A stretch of DNA of 64,000 nt from Ophioceras dolichostomum. Its lineage: Eukaryota > Ascomycota > Sordariomycetes > Magnaporthales > Ophioceraceae. Made by a program: the position numbers and the translations under genes. Below, one piece after another: positions 23,411-33,974 of this stretch. Location: positions 1 to 64,000 of the forward strand of contig PYST01000210.1 in the NCBI GenBank assembly GCA_003049485.1, written 5' to 3'. Below the pieces are notes generated by a model. It did no database searches, was not told the DNA's origin, and saw nothing but the letters and a program-made list of their open reading frames with translations. Position 1 is the first letter of the stretch, and each line of letters opens with the position of its first letter.

Positions 23411-23967
23411 TCGAGCAGAAAACAGGGTTTCCTTTCAGTGCCCAGTCCCCTGATTCATCACCACAGCTACGTCACAGTGTATGTCAATCGCCTCCAGGTC
23501 TGTCCTCATAAATGCTCGGCCTTTCTTTCCTTCCACCGAATCTGTAAATGAAACCCACATTTTTTATTTATTTTTTCCAGAAAATATGGCGGAAACGATG
23601 CTGCTCGTGCTGTGGTGCTCGAGTTTTCCTAGGTCTATTCTATTTAGGTCCACTACTGCGATGCGGATCTTCCTCTTCTCGAACCTACACCAAAAAGCCA
23701 TCCAAAGGGGGCCAAAACGATTCCCAAAGTGGCAGGTTGGGAAAGTCGGGTATCCCGTCCCGTGCCTCCAATGCCTCTGTCCCTCTTGTGTCGTGTTTAT
23801 AGGGTATATCCAACTGTAGGCTAAGTCCGTTCATCGAAAGGTGAAGAAAATGATGAATTGAAAGTGGCTAATATAACGAGAGAAAAGAAAGGAGAGAAGC
23901 AAAAGGAAAAAGAGGGAGAAATACGGAACCCTGGTTTTTAACAAAGAATGAATCGGGGAGTGGCTCG
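23411..23967. other. Convergent 3' spacer
   Basis: This lies between the DUF4149 gene (+) and the Ser-rich gene (-). It is A/T-richer than its flanks, with TTTTTTATTTATTTTTTCC near 23561 and a purine-rich tract at 23880-23925. I see no gene. Confidence 0.55.
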
Positions 23968-24567
23968 TCAGCGCCTCAAGGAGAACTGCTTCATCTCTTC
24001 CTTCGCTTCCAACAGCTGCTTCTTTGCCTCCTCCAGCTCCCTGCTCTTGGACTCCTTAAGCCGAGGCAGCGGCTGTGGCTGGATCTTGCGCGACTTGCGG
24101 AAGTAGTGTCCCAGCGTCCACTTCCCCGGCGGCCGCGCCAGCATCTCGTCCAGGTCGACATCCGCAGGCGGCGCCGGGTAGTGCCTGGTCAGGGGGTCGA
24201 CGCGGCCGCCGGTCATGGCCAGGGAGGAGGTTGACGACGAGAGCGACGACGACGTCGACGTCCTGCTCGGCGACGACGGCTCGAGCCGGTCCGCGGTGCT
24301 GCTGTCTGTGAGGGCCGAGTACGTTGACGAGATGGAGCTCCTCTTGGACCGCGGCCAGCTGCCGGCGTCGCTCATCTCGGCGATCTTTGCGGGGTGCGGC
24401 GTTGCTCCGAGCAGCTGCGGCGCTGTGAGAAGGCGCGATTCCTGGTGGTCGTCTTGCAACGGAGGCGGTGTGGATGGTGAAGAGCCGGACTCGCGGGCGG
24501 AAATCATCATGAATGCCGTGTCCCTCGAAAGCGCCATGCTGGAAAGATCAGGCATGTGCGCGTGCAT
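23968..24567 (-). CDS. Unrecognised Ser-rich protein with C-terminal coiled coil
   Basis: A single frame of about 199 residues from the ATG at 24567. A second in-frame ATG (MALSRDTAFM) lies at 24531. The first half is Pro/Ser-rich. A serine-dense stretch (RTSTSSSLSSSTSSLAM) precedes a compact block, DVDLDEMLARPPGKWTLGHYF. The tail is a charged heptad-like helix (LEEAKKQLLEAKEEMKQF) suited to a coiled coil. Codon use is strongly G/C-ending, as in its neighbours, supporting real coding. I do not recognise a family. The block with KWTLGHYFRKSRK looks like the conserved core and may be a short interaction motif. Confidence 0.65.
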   Translation of the reverse strand: MHAHMPDLSSMALSRDTAFMMISARESGSSPSTPPPLQDDHQESRLLTAPQLLGATPHPAKIAEMSDAGSWPRSKRSSISSTYSALTDSSTADRLEPSSPSRTSTSSSLSSSTSSLAMTGGRVDPLTRHYPAPPADVDLDEMLARPPGKWTLGHYFRKSRKIQPQPLPRLKESKSRELEEAKKQLLEAKEEMKQFSLRR

Positions 24568-26164
24568 CTTGGCTGGCCAGCGAGGTGTTATATACGAATT
24601 TTCTAGGGTGGCCAAGTGGACATTGCGGAGTTTGGCGGAGTATGGTATGGACTGTGGATGGATAAGCACTCCGTACTATTGGTGCACTAGTATGGCACAG
24701 TATCGTGGAAGTGCTGCGGGTTGATGGTGCTGCGTAGTAGGTTTGCCGTTGAGGTGAAGGTGCCCTGATCCTGACTGAGCGACCGGATCCGCGCCTCAGC
24801 CAGCAAGGACACCAAAGGGCGGACGGCTCGGCTCTGCGATGGGTTATCGGGTTTGGACAGGAAGATGGGCACTTTGTTGGAGAGCGCTGGGATGGCTGGC
24901 TGAAGCTTGTCGTGAAACGGTGTTACCGGTCGACGGATGCTGGCGCACGACTCACAGCGCCGAGTCCAACCCCAACGGAGTGGCTAACGCTTTTACGCTT
25001 TGGATGTTGGTGATGGTTCGGAGGGCGGGTAACGGGTTTGTAGAGTCGCCGTTCCAGCAACAGCATCCACGAGCTGGAGCTATTAATTATTACGTTTGTC
25101 CGAAGTGAAGTCGAGAGCACGATGATGCCTTCCTCACTCTGTTGTTGAGTGTACACCTTCCAGCTTTATAAAAATCCAGCCCCGTTCGGCGTCTACTATC
25201 AGCATGCCTCCTGCCTTCAACCTCCTCCAACCCGGGCTGGCGTCTCCTCCGGCACCGGCCTGATAACATGATATTTAACGTAACGGCCGGCGGGCTTACC
25301 GGGCAAAGCCTGGGGAAATCTTTGAACCCCCACGCTAAGCTGGAAGAAGGGGCTTGTACATGCCATGTGCCATGTGCAGATTTTGCGAGAGTGGGCAGTG
25401 CCTCTTGACCTATCGGATTTACGGGTTGTTTGCTTCCGGGAAAGCCACGGGAGTTGCATGAAGTGGCCAGGAGAAAAGGGGTGCGTGAAAGGAGGAACCT
25501 AACCTATGGAGAGAAAAATGACGACATATGGCGAATTTAACTCGCGTGGCTCGATGTCATCAGCGTTCCTCTCATCGTCTCTCACAAGCAGCGAGAGTTG
25601 CATGGGAGCCGGATCGGTTCCCAATGCTCCCACCAAAATCGTCCTAGCTATTGCGAATTACGATCTATGTTGCAAAAAGGGCGAGTAGTGGTCACCTGCC
25701 AAGTTAAGATTTGCGACGCATCCGAGGAGATATCAAGGAGGCTCCGATGAGGTTGTAGACTGGCCCCGGCAAGCATCCGCAACACCCAGCTTCTCAGGGT
25801 CTCATGACACCGAAACTTACCAGCGGCGATCACTAGCCCGTGAATGTGCTGTTGGCTAGACTGATCTCATTCTCTCAGCTATCCCGAGATGGGTGAAATT
25901 AACGCACTGGGGCACTAGGCGCCTGGATGCTCGGCAGCTGGCTGACGGGCACGACGATAAATTATTGACCACAATAAGTAAGCCAAAAGGACCGGCTAGA
26001 TTTCTAACTAGCATCGTTTGGCTCAATCCGTCTCACTGTATGCTTCTGAAATCTGTTGCATTTTTTGACCCCCAGTGAAACTCAGTAGGTAGCGACCCAT
26101 GAGGGAGCCACAGCCTCCTTTCAGCCAACGGAAGAGGCTGGCGTGAAAAACCCTCAAATCCGTC
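24568..26164. other. Spacer with no supported gene
   Basis: The left part is the upstream region of the Ser-rich gene (TTTATAAAAA at about 25164-25173 is a possible TATA element for either strand). The right part is the 3' flank of the DUF1295 gene. Frames are short and lack coding bias. Confidence 0.5.
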
Positions 26165-27413
26165 CTACTTCTGCTTCTGCTTCTGCTTCTGCTTCTCCTT
26201 TTGCTGTTGCTTTTTCGCGATCTCGCTCGTCCGGATGATCTTGGGGGCTTTTGGTCCGGCAGGCTTGTACGCTAGGCCGATCGGGATGAACATGCCGACC
26301 TTGTTCTGGTAGTCTCGATAGTCGTCGTACTTCCCAGACGAAATCAACTCCGTAAACCAGGTCGAGCCCTGGAAGAGCAGGACCAAGAATGAAGGTGCAA
26401 TGGCTGTCCAGTTGTACAGCACTTTCGACGCGTAGCAGCCAAACTGGTACAGCAGGAACCATATCGTCTGTTCAGCAGCAAAGTTGGGGTGCCGACTGTA
26501 CGCCCACAGGCCCGATGTCACGAATCCCCGGTCCAGATCGGTCTGCAAGTGGCCCGGCGGCACTTTGGCGGACTTCTGGTATTCCTGCTTCGAGCACTGG
26601 TAGTCCCACTGTTGCTGGTCACTGAACCATTCGATCATGACCAGGCCGAGCTCGAGGGCCACGAAGGCAACGTCGGCGCTCGTGACATCTGGTTCGAATT
26701 GAATCGAGAGTAGGATCGGATACGCTGGGGAGGCAAGGAGGAAGAGCAAGATGCTCTGGATGAACGATATGAAGGTCCAGTTGAATATCCGGAACAACCA
26801 CCCCGGGATAGAGGCGCGGATCACCTCCCTGCATCTCTATGTCAGCAAGTGTCGATGCCGTATAAGTCAAGCGACGACCAATTAGAACGCACCATCGATA
26901 GTCTTCGGAGCCAATGTTGTAGCCCCCTTTCCGGTTGTAATTATAAGTCAAGCGGCACTATAAGTGTGTAAATAGTGGGCGTGGTAGATATGGTCAGCGA
27001 CTGGGCAAATGTCCAGAGCGGCTTCGGTTGCAACATATGGGAGGAAGCCTCACACTCCAAATGATGCTGAAAAGCAACAGAGCATCTATCCTCTGGCTCG
27101 GGACGCCAGCCAGACGCGCCCAGGCGTCGAAATGGGCGATATAGAATGTCGGCAGGACGCTCCAGCACCTGTCGACCTGCGAGTAGTTTCGGTTGAGGTC
27201 GGCCACGACCAGAAACACCGCCCCGAGTACAATCGATATCGCAAATCCCGAAACCAGAGGGTTCGTGTTGACGTATAGGTCGAGAAAGCCCTCGCGGTTC
27301 TGCAGGACCCCCAGCAGCTTCCCGGGAAGCTCGTAAAGTTGCGGGAGGAACGGCTCGACCGTTTTGGAGAAGTCGGAGCACTCCTCGAGCGCGTGGAGGG
27401 CGGGAAGAGCCAT
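26165..27413 (-). CDS. DUF1295 (steroid 5-alpha-reductase-like) membrane protein
   Basis: Three exons (27413-27054, 26957-26893, 26828-26165) join in phases 0 and 2 to give 362 residues. Donors are GTGAGG and GTGCGT; acceptors are ATAG and GCAG. Several transmembrane helices are visible (LVSGFAISIVLGAVFLVVADL; IDALLLFSIIWS). The family signature RLTYNYNRKGGYNIGSEDYRW spans the small middle exon. Near the C-terminus RHPNFAAEQTIWFLLYQF and KYDDYRDYQNKVGMFIP match the DUF1295/ICMT-type cofactor-binding end. Members are ER-type integral membrane proteins presumed to be NAD(P)H-dependent reductases; the substrate is unknown. The last residues are a Lys/Gln repeat encoded by CTTCTG hexamers (26167-26196). 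It is divergent from TOP3, with 611 bp between the outer ATGs. Confidence 0.9.
26167..26196. repeat. CTTCTG hexamer repeat at 3' end of the DUF1295 gene
   Basis: Tandem copies on the + strand encode a KQ dipeptide tail on the - strand, immediately before the stop codon. Confidence 0.7.
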
Positions 27414-28024
27414 GTTGACGTGATTCTGCGGCCGTGAAGAGATCCCGAAAAGTCGATCTGACGTGTGTGGACGTGGGTGAGGGCTTAATTATTCATGGCA
27501 ATGGTGCCGGTTGCGTACAAAGGTGTGAGTGTGCGCTGGCTAGAGGGAAATGTACACGTCATTGGCGTTTGTTTAGTTCGGCCTGGTGTTTCTGATGACA
27601 GTGGCCGCGGCTGGCCGATTTCGGGTGTTTTCTCGCCCCAACCCGCTCCCCGTTGCAGGGTCTCCAGCCCAAAGCATAAGCTTAAAATCCTCCCGTTGCG
27701 GCTGTCGGTAGCACCAACCCCGCCTGGCGTCAGTGCTGTGGGTGCCAACACGGAACCCATTTCAGGCCGACTCCGACGCTGAGCCCCCGCGACTCAGGTC
27801 TCTACCACCTACAGAACCTACCCGTAGCAGAACATCTCGATAGATCAACAACACCATCCGTGTGTATGGGAGCAAAAGCTTTTGAAGATAATCCGTTACA
27901 ACGCGTCCGGATCTTGCCGAGCATTTGCATAACAGCCAGTGGTTACTGCCCGCCAGCTTGAGTACCTGTCGCGATATTTGCAGTTGTTGGATCATGCCTG
28001 TCGCGTTGGACTGGCCACTTATGG
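27414..28024. promoter_or_regulatory. Divergent promoter region of DUF1295 gene and TOP3
   Basis: This 611-bp region lies between the ATG of the DUF1295 gene (-) and the outer in-frame ATG of TOP3 (+). No obvious TATA box or repeat was seen. Another frame starting at 27925 overlaps the outer TOP3 ATG and could act as an upstream frame in the TOP3 leader. Confidence 0.4.
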
Positions 28025-30662
28025 ATGGCACTGAGAGTGATAAACACGTCAAACGCGCTTCTTCAGATCGCAACATCGCGACCCGGCCTCTACCATTGCA
28101 TGATCCGGCGAGCTTATGCCGCCTCAGGAACCTCCACGCCGACTCGGAAACGAGCTAACGGAAGGACGGTAAATGCTACGCGTGCAACAAGCATGCCGAG
28201 AATACTCTGTGTGGCCGAGAAGCCGTCCATCTCGAAGGCCGTGGCAGGCCACCTTTCAGGGGGTCAATTCCAGACAGTGAGTTCGGGCCACACATATCAA
28301 TACTCACTTAGCCTGGCCACACCACGGATACAACTCCTGCTCCTGCTCCATGGTTCTTTGCCTCTCCAGCTGACAAACGATATTTCAGGACAACACTCGG
28401 AATAAATACATAAAAAACTATCGTTTTCAGTTTGACTTTGGCCCTCCATGGGGGAATTGCGATGTGACCATGACCTGCGTGGTCGGTCACCTCAGCGAGA
28501 TGGAGTTCGGTCCCGAATTCAAGGACTGGATGTTCCCGCCCCCTGATCGTCTGTTCGACGCCCCGGTATCTACCAAGGTTGCAGACGACAAGAAGATCAT
28601 TGCGGATAACATCACGTCGCAGGCTCGGCAGTGCAAGGCACTGTTCATCTGGACTGATGGCGATCTCGAGGGTGAGTACATCGGGAGCGAAATCCGCGAT
28701 GCCGCCAGGAAAGGCAAGCCCGGCATCGAGGTCAAGCGTGCAAGATTCAGTAATATCGAGCGACAGTAGGAATCATATTCCCCCGCCTTCCCTTGCCCTT
28801 CTAATTCCTCTCCCGGCATGGCACACCTGTTGCTCACACGAGACACTCGCGAAGACACATCCTAAGGGCTGCAAGGAACCTCGTCAACATGGACGAGCGA
28901 CAGGTGGCCGCGGTTGACGCGCGTATAGAGTTGGACCTAAGAATCGGTTTCGTATTCACACGCTTCCTCACAACCAGCCTGCGGCCGCTTGGGGGTCCAT
29001 TAATGAATCTGGTCTTAAGTTACGGTAAGGGCCCCGGCTCCCAGGACGGGAACACCACATCATCGACACTAGTGCTGGGAGGCAAAGAATCTAACATTGC
29101 CCCAAGGCTCATGCCAATTTCCCACTCTCGGCTTCGTCGTCGACCGCTACTTTCGTGTCAAGAACTTCGTGCCGGAGCCGTTCTGGAGCATCAAGATCAT
29201 GGCAGAAAAGAACGGCACCAAGGTGAACTTCACCTGGACGAGGGGCAGGCTCTTCGACCGCGCCTCCGTCGTCATCCTATACGAGCGATGCCTCGCGGCC
29301 AAGAAGGCCAAGGTCATCAAGGTCCAAGAGAAGCCCACCAAGAAATGGAAGCCCCTGCCCCTGACGACGGTCGAGCTCCAGAAGATGGCGACCCGCTTCC
29401 TCCGCATCAGCGGCGCCGAGGCGATGAAGACGGCCGAGAACCTCTACACCAAGGGCTTCATCAGCTACCCCCGCACCGAGACCGACCGGTTCGACAAGGG
29501 CATGAACCTGCGTGCCCTCGTCGAGAAGCAGACGCAGGACGGCCGGTGGGGCGCCTTCGCGCAGCAGCTCCTCGCCACGGGAGGCGGCTTCCAGTGGCCG
29601 CGCAGCGGCAACCACGACGACAAGGCGCACCCGCCGATCCACCCGATCGCGTACGCGAGCGCCAGCGCGCTGACGGGCAGCAACGAGGCCCGCCTCTACG
29701 AGCTCGTCGCGCGGCGGTTCCTGGCCTGCTGCTCCGAGGACGCCAAGGGCGTCGCGACCGACATCGACGTGGCGTACGGCCCTGACGAGACGTTCCACGC
29801 GCACGGCGTCGTCGTGCTCGAGCGCAACTACCTGGACGTGTACCCTTACGAGAACTGGCACGACTCGGCGCAGCTGCCCAAGTTCGTGGTGGGGGAGCAG
29901 TTCGAGCCCGCGGAGGCCTTGATGACGGAGGGCAAGACGGTCGCCCCGGGTTACCTGACCGAGGCGGACCTGATCGCCCTGATGGACGCGAACGGCATCG
30001 GCACCGACGCTACGATGGCGGAGCACATTGAGAAGATCCAGATCCGGGAGTACGTGCGCACGACGGACGTCTCTGGCGGCGGCGGCGGCGACCCTTCGGA
30101 AGATGGTGGTGGTCGCAGTGCTAGTGCTGCGAGGGGACGCGGCGGTCGCGGTGGAAGGGGGGGCAGCAGTAGAGGCGGGGGTGCAGCAGCTGGTGGTGGT
30201 GGTGGTGGCAGAGGTGGTATGAAGGTGTTCATACCCACGCAGCTCGGCGTCGCCCTCATCGAGGGTTTCGACCGGATGAACTTCGAGACGAGTCTTGGCA
30301 AGCCGTTCCTCCGAAGAGAGATGGAGGCCAAGATGAGGGCCATCTGCGAGGGGCGCACAACGAGGGAGGCCGTCCTCAACGAGAGTGTACGACAGTACCG
30401 TCACGTGTACGATCAGTCTGTACAGAAGCTCGACGTGCTTAAGCGGGTGAGTGGTGGTTCTCTTTTTACGCTATGATCCCTCACTGCCTACCTAATCTTT
30501 CGAGTCGAGTACATGAACTTGGATGGTGCAGTCTATCCTACACTCACCCCTCCTCCCTTCCTTCCTTGACGCACTTCATTGGGTTTTGGTTCTGACTGCC
30601 GATCTCGTCTGCCACTTTAGTCCTGCAGAGAGTACATCTTCCAAAACGGAGGAGGTGCCTGA
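28025..30662 (+). CDS. TOP3: DNA topoisomerase III (type IA), possible dual-start
   Basis: Five exons: 28025-28276, 28389-28765, 28855-29024, 29107-30446 and 30621-30662; all phases close. The usual nuclear start is the inner ATG at 28193 (MPRILCVAEKPSISK), giving 670 residues. The frame stays open to ATG 28025, adding 56 residues without acidic side chains. Visible motifs are the Toprim core EKPSISK and TDGDLEGEYIG, RARFSNIER, ARIELDLRIGFVFTRFLT, GSCQFPTLGFVVDRYF, and the active-site block GFISYPRTETDRF with catalytic Y331 (counted from 28193). A Gly/Arg-rich insertion (RGRGGRGGRGG) interrupts the fold near residue 550. The short last exon (SCREYIFQNGGGA) closes the protein without GRF zinc fingers. 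The enzyme passes single strands and works with RecQ/Sgs1 and Rmi1 to dissolve recombination intermediates. The usual CDRE of the Toprim motif reads GDLE here. Confidence 0.92.
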
Positions 30663-31920
30663 TGGCGGGGTAAGCGGGAGAGAAACAGTCATGAAAGGCC
30701 GTGGTGGCGGTGGTTGTGGTAGCATCTCGCCCAACAACAGACAGCTTGGGAGCACAATGCAAAGCCGGCGTTGCATTTGCTACCCCTCCCGAAGAGACGT
30801 CGAGATTTTCTCGAAATTCACCCGTGTGTGCGTGTTCTTGTGCGCGAGAAGGAGATAGGGCATTGGGCCCTCCATGTTGGAGAGAGTCGAGGCCAGCCAG
30901 TTGCTTGACCCCGTGCCACACAAATCTGCTCTTCTTTGTCCGTTTGTTTGTCCCGGGCGCCATCCCGGGTAAAGTATGTAAGTCACGACACGGAGGATCC
31001 CGGAAGTGATGTCTGGAAGCTGGGCAGGGAATACCCTCACCTCATCCCTTTCCCCGGAGTTGTGCATCCGGGGCGGGCACGGCGGGGCGCGTTTCTGTTT
31101 GGAAGAAGAGGCAGACCGACCCGCTGTGACGGATGACGATGAGACCGCGCAGCAGGAAGAGTCCTTGGAAACGAAGCCCGCCCGGACAAGCGGGCTTCCA
31201 TTTATTTGCGGGGAGGGGACAAGGGCAAGCATTCCATCCCCATCATCCCTACCTTCCAGTCTAACATTACGGAACAGGCGTTTTGAAGTTTAATTCCCCA
31301 ATCGTGATATCTGGGGCCGGTGGGTGCCGCTACGGAGTACGGGCTGATGGGTCTATCTGCTGCAGTATGCCCACTTACAATTGGAGCAGGAGAGCTACTG
31401 TCCTAAACCTGGCGCGAGTAGCTTGTCTGCTTCACAGCACATGGTCGCAGCCCAATGCTATTCTGATCTAGCGTTGCGCCATTTTCGTCCTGGGGTGCCG
31501 AGTATTTCTCAGAAAATCAGCAACGTGGGGAGACCGGACTGGATGATGGGCTGGCCAGTCATGGGGCAGCGACTCAGGCAGGCAGATGGGCAACTGCAGC
31601 ATCCATCATTGTTGTGCGGGGGAGGATGGGGGGAGTGTGGGAAGGCCTCCCATGCGAAGATGCGCGTGGGAAAATCAGTGATGGGGACAACTTAGGACCG
31701 GGAAGCTTGAGGCGATGCGTGGCTGCTGGTCACCTGCGCGCATTCGCCAATCAGCGGCCGTCATTTGTCCAACGTGAACACACGCATCTTGACACACACT
31801 CTCTCTCGCCCGAAAGCGGGGGATGCGCCGATGTGTTATGCTTGTCGCTTATCATGGTGGTAGGCACAAAGAAAAGCCGCATGTGTGTGTCTCTGTGTGC
31901 GTGGATGTCTCTGGTGTTCT

Positions 31921-31953
31921 GGGCGAGGGCGAGGGCGAGGGCGAGGGCGTGGG
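31921..31953 (+). repeat. GGGCGA tandem array, G-quadruplex-capable
   Basis: Six GGG runs are separated by three-base loops (GGGCGA four times, then GGGCGT and GGG). This satisfies the canonical four-run G-quadruplex pattern on the + strand. It is intergenic, about 2 kb upstream of the STB3 ATG. Confidence 0.8.
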
Positions 31954-33733
31954 CGAGAGCGACGCTTGTCAGCCGAAACCTAGAGAGAGACCTGTCTGCC
32001 TGCCGAGTCGCACCACTGGGATTTCGAGTTGATCGCGTCCTCCCTCAATGATATGCGGGAGAGGTTCAACGACGCAGGCACCGATGCCGTCAGCTTTTGA
32101 TTAATTTACATGAATTCACTTCTCAGGAACAGAACCAGGAACAGGATCATGGCAGATGGAGAGAGATAGAGGGGATGGATGGCTGGGGATGGCAACATTG
32201 GATGGCAACTCGACAACCAAAGTCGTTATCGCGACGCAACCATCACATCGCCCAGTCGCCCAGCCGCCGAGTCGACTGCCACTCATTGGGGATAGCGACT
32301 TTCGTGAGGAGGGGGGAGGTGGGAAGTCCGGACTGGGCTTTCCCTGTTCGGATAGGGCTTGAAAGATAAGCCCGCCCCAAAGCATAATGCCCAGCTGCCA
32401 GCTTCCGACTGCAAGTGATGGGGCCGCTGTTCTGCCCGGAAGTTGGGATGGACGGATGGATGGATCAGCGATGGATGATGGAAGAAAGCGGAATGCAGGT
32501 GGACGACGACGCCCCAGAGAGCACAACCGGACTCCGATCCTAGGCGTAGCGGGCGCACAAAGGACACGAACTTGGCGACGCTTCCAACGAATGTCCGAGG
32601 TCGTCGCCCTGTCTGATTGATTGATTGTCCATGTGTCCTTCCTGTCTGTCCTCTCTGCCTCGACTGACTGTTTCGTGAGACTTTATTTATTTTAAAAACA
32701 CGCCCCCCTTGGCTTGATTTGTTTTACCCTACCGAGCGAGAGACTTGTTGGCCCTCATGACACTGAAATTGAGATAAATAAAACATACAGACAGAAAGAC
32801 AGACAGACTATCGAGACGAAATCAATGCGATTTCTTCCCAACATGGGAAGGCTTCAATTCGCACTAACATGCTCGCGAATTGCCTGTGATTAACATGGGT
32901 TGTGATACAACATTGTCGGGGGTCGTGTTATTGCTGTCTCCCTCAGCCATTTGGGGGGCGGGCCCAGTTGGTTGACCCTTTTCAAGTCCTCTTCATTATT
33001 TTGGGCTTTTGCGCCCCATTAGTACAAACTGGGGCGTTGTTGCTTTTGATGAAACGGGAGGAAAAATTTTCTTCGGGAGGGATTCATCTTACGGAAGAAT
33101 CAGAGAGAGAGAAGGTGATGGAGAGAGCTGGAATGTCTTCGATAAACCTTCAGTGACCAAGAGGGCGAAAGGCCAGCTGACGCTTTCGCTCACCTGAAAG
33201 AAACAGAGAGTGATTTGATGGCCTAAAATGGGAAGGGGAGCTTGGGAGGTACTGATGCTGATGATCAACATGTATTCCGATCCTGGCTGATAGGGCCAAG
33301 CAAGGGCATTGCTGCGAAAGTGAGGGAAGAAGTGCTTTTCGCTAGAGCCACGCCCTCCCTACCTGTAGAATGCGACTGAATGATGAGACGTGCGTGTGCG
33401 CGTCCGCACACCCAGGATTGAGCGGTCTCAGTTCAGTTGGGTCCCAGGGCCGCTGCGACCAGCGCTAGCAGGCAGGGGTGTTGAAATATGTAGGCGCATC
33501 TTCGTCACTCACCAACTTCTTCCTGCCCTTCTTGGTTCTTCCTCTTGCAAAGCAAGAAGAAAGAACGATTTTTAACCCAACGATTGAGAGTTATCTCATT
33601 TTTTTTGTCACAGTACGATAATCGCCGCAGCTCCTGCCGTATTGCCTTCTTTTGTTTTAATCACGATCTTTTGTTTTCTCGCCGGTTTTTTGGAAATCTG
33701 TTTTCCGAATTCATCACTTCTCCGACGCTTTTG

Positions 33734-33851
33734 GTGAGTGACTCAACTGGCTCGAACGCGTCGCATCTCCTCCTCGACCCATCGTCATCTCTCTCTCACG
33801 AGGGCCCTGCTCGTTGCTAATCTCCCCCCTTTTCCCTTGCCAACCCTCTAG
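33734..33851 (+). other. Probable 5' UTR intron of STB3
   Basis: A GTGAGT donor follows CTTTTG. A TGCTAATC branch-like element and a pyrimidine tract precede the CTAG acceptor. The 118-bp interval lies 124 bp upstream of the STB3 ATG. No reading phase is available to test it, so support comes from the signals alone. Confidence 0.55.
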
Positions 33852-33974
33852 ACATCGTCGGCGAAGCAAACCAGAAAAGAAAAGCAATCGTTCTTTATCG
33901 ATTACTTTCTTTTGGAATTCAGATTCAACGTAAACAAGCACCAGCGACAACAGCGAAAGCGACCGAAACACAAT

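Larger units (their letters stand above)
30663..33974. other. Long spacer (3.3 kb) upstream of STB3
   Basis: I see no coding gene. It contains a GGGCGA tandem array (31921-31953), a pyrimidine-rich leader zone with a probable 5' UTR intron of STB3 (donor GTGAGT at 33734, CTAAT branch near 33815, acceptor ending 33851), and GAAAAATTTT at 33061-33070. A polyadenylation-like AATAAA lies near 32777. Confidence 0.5.

Noticed and set aside
29277..30404. A 375-codon minus-strand frame opposite TOP3
   Set aside because: Antisense shadow of the large TOP3 exon, whose plus-strand product is clearly topoisomerase III.
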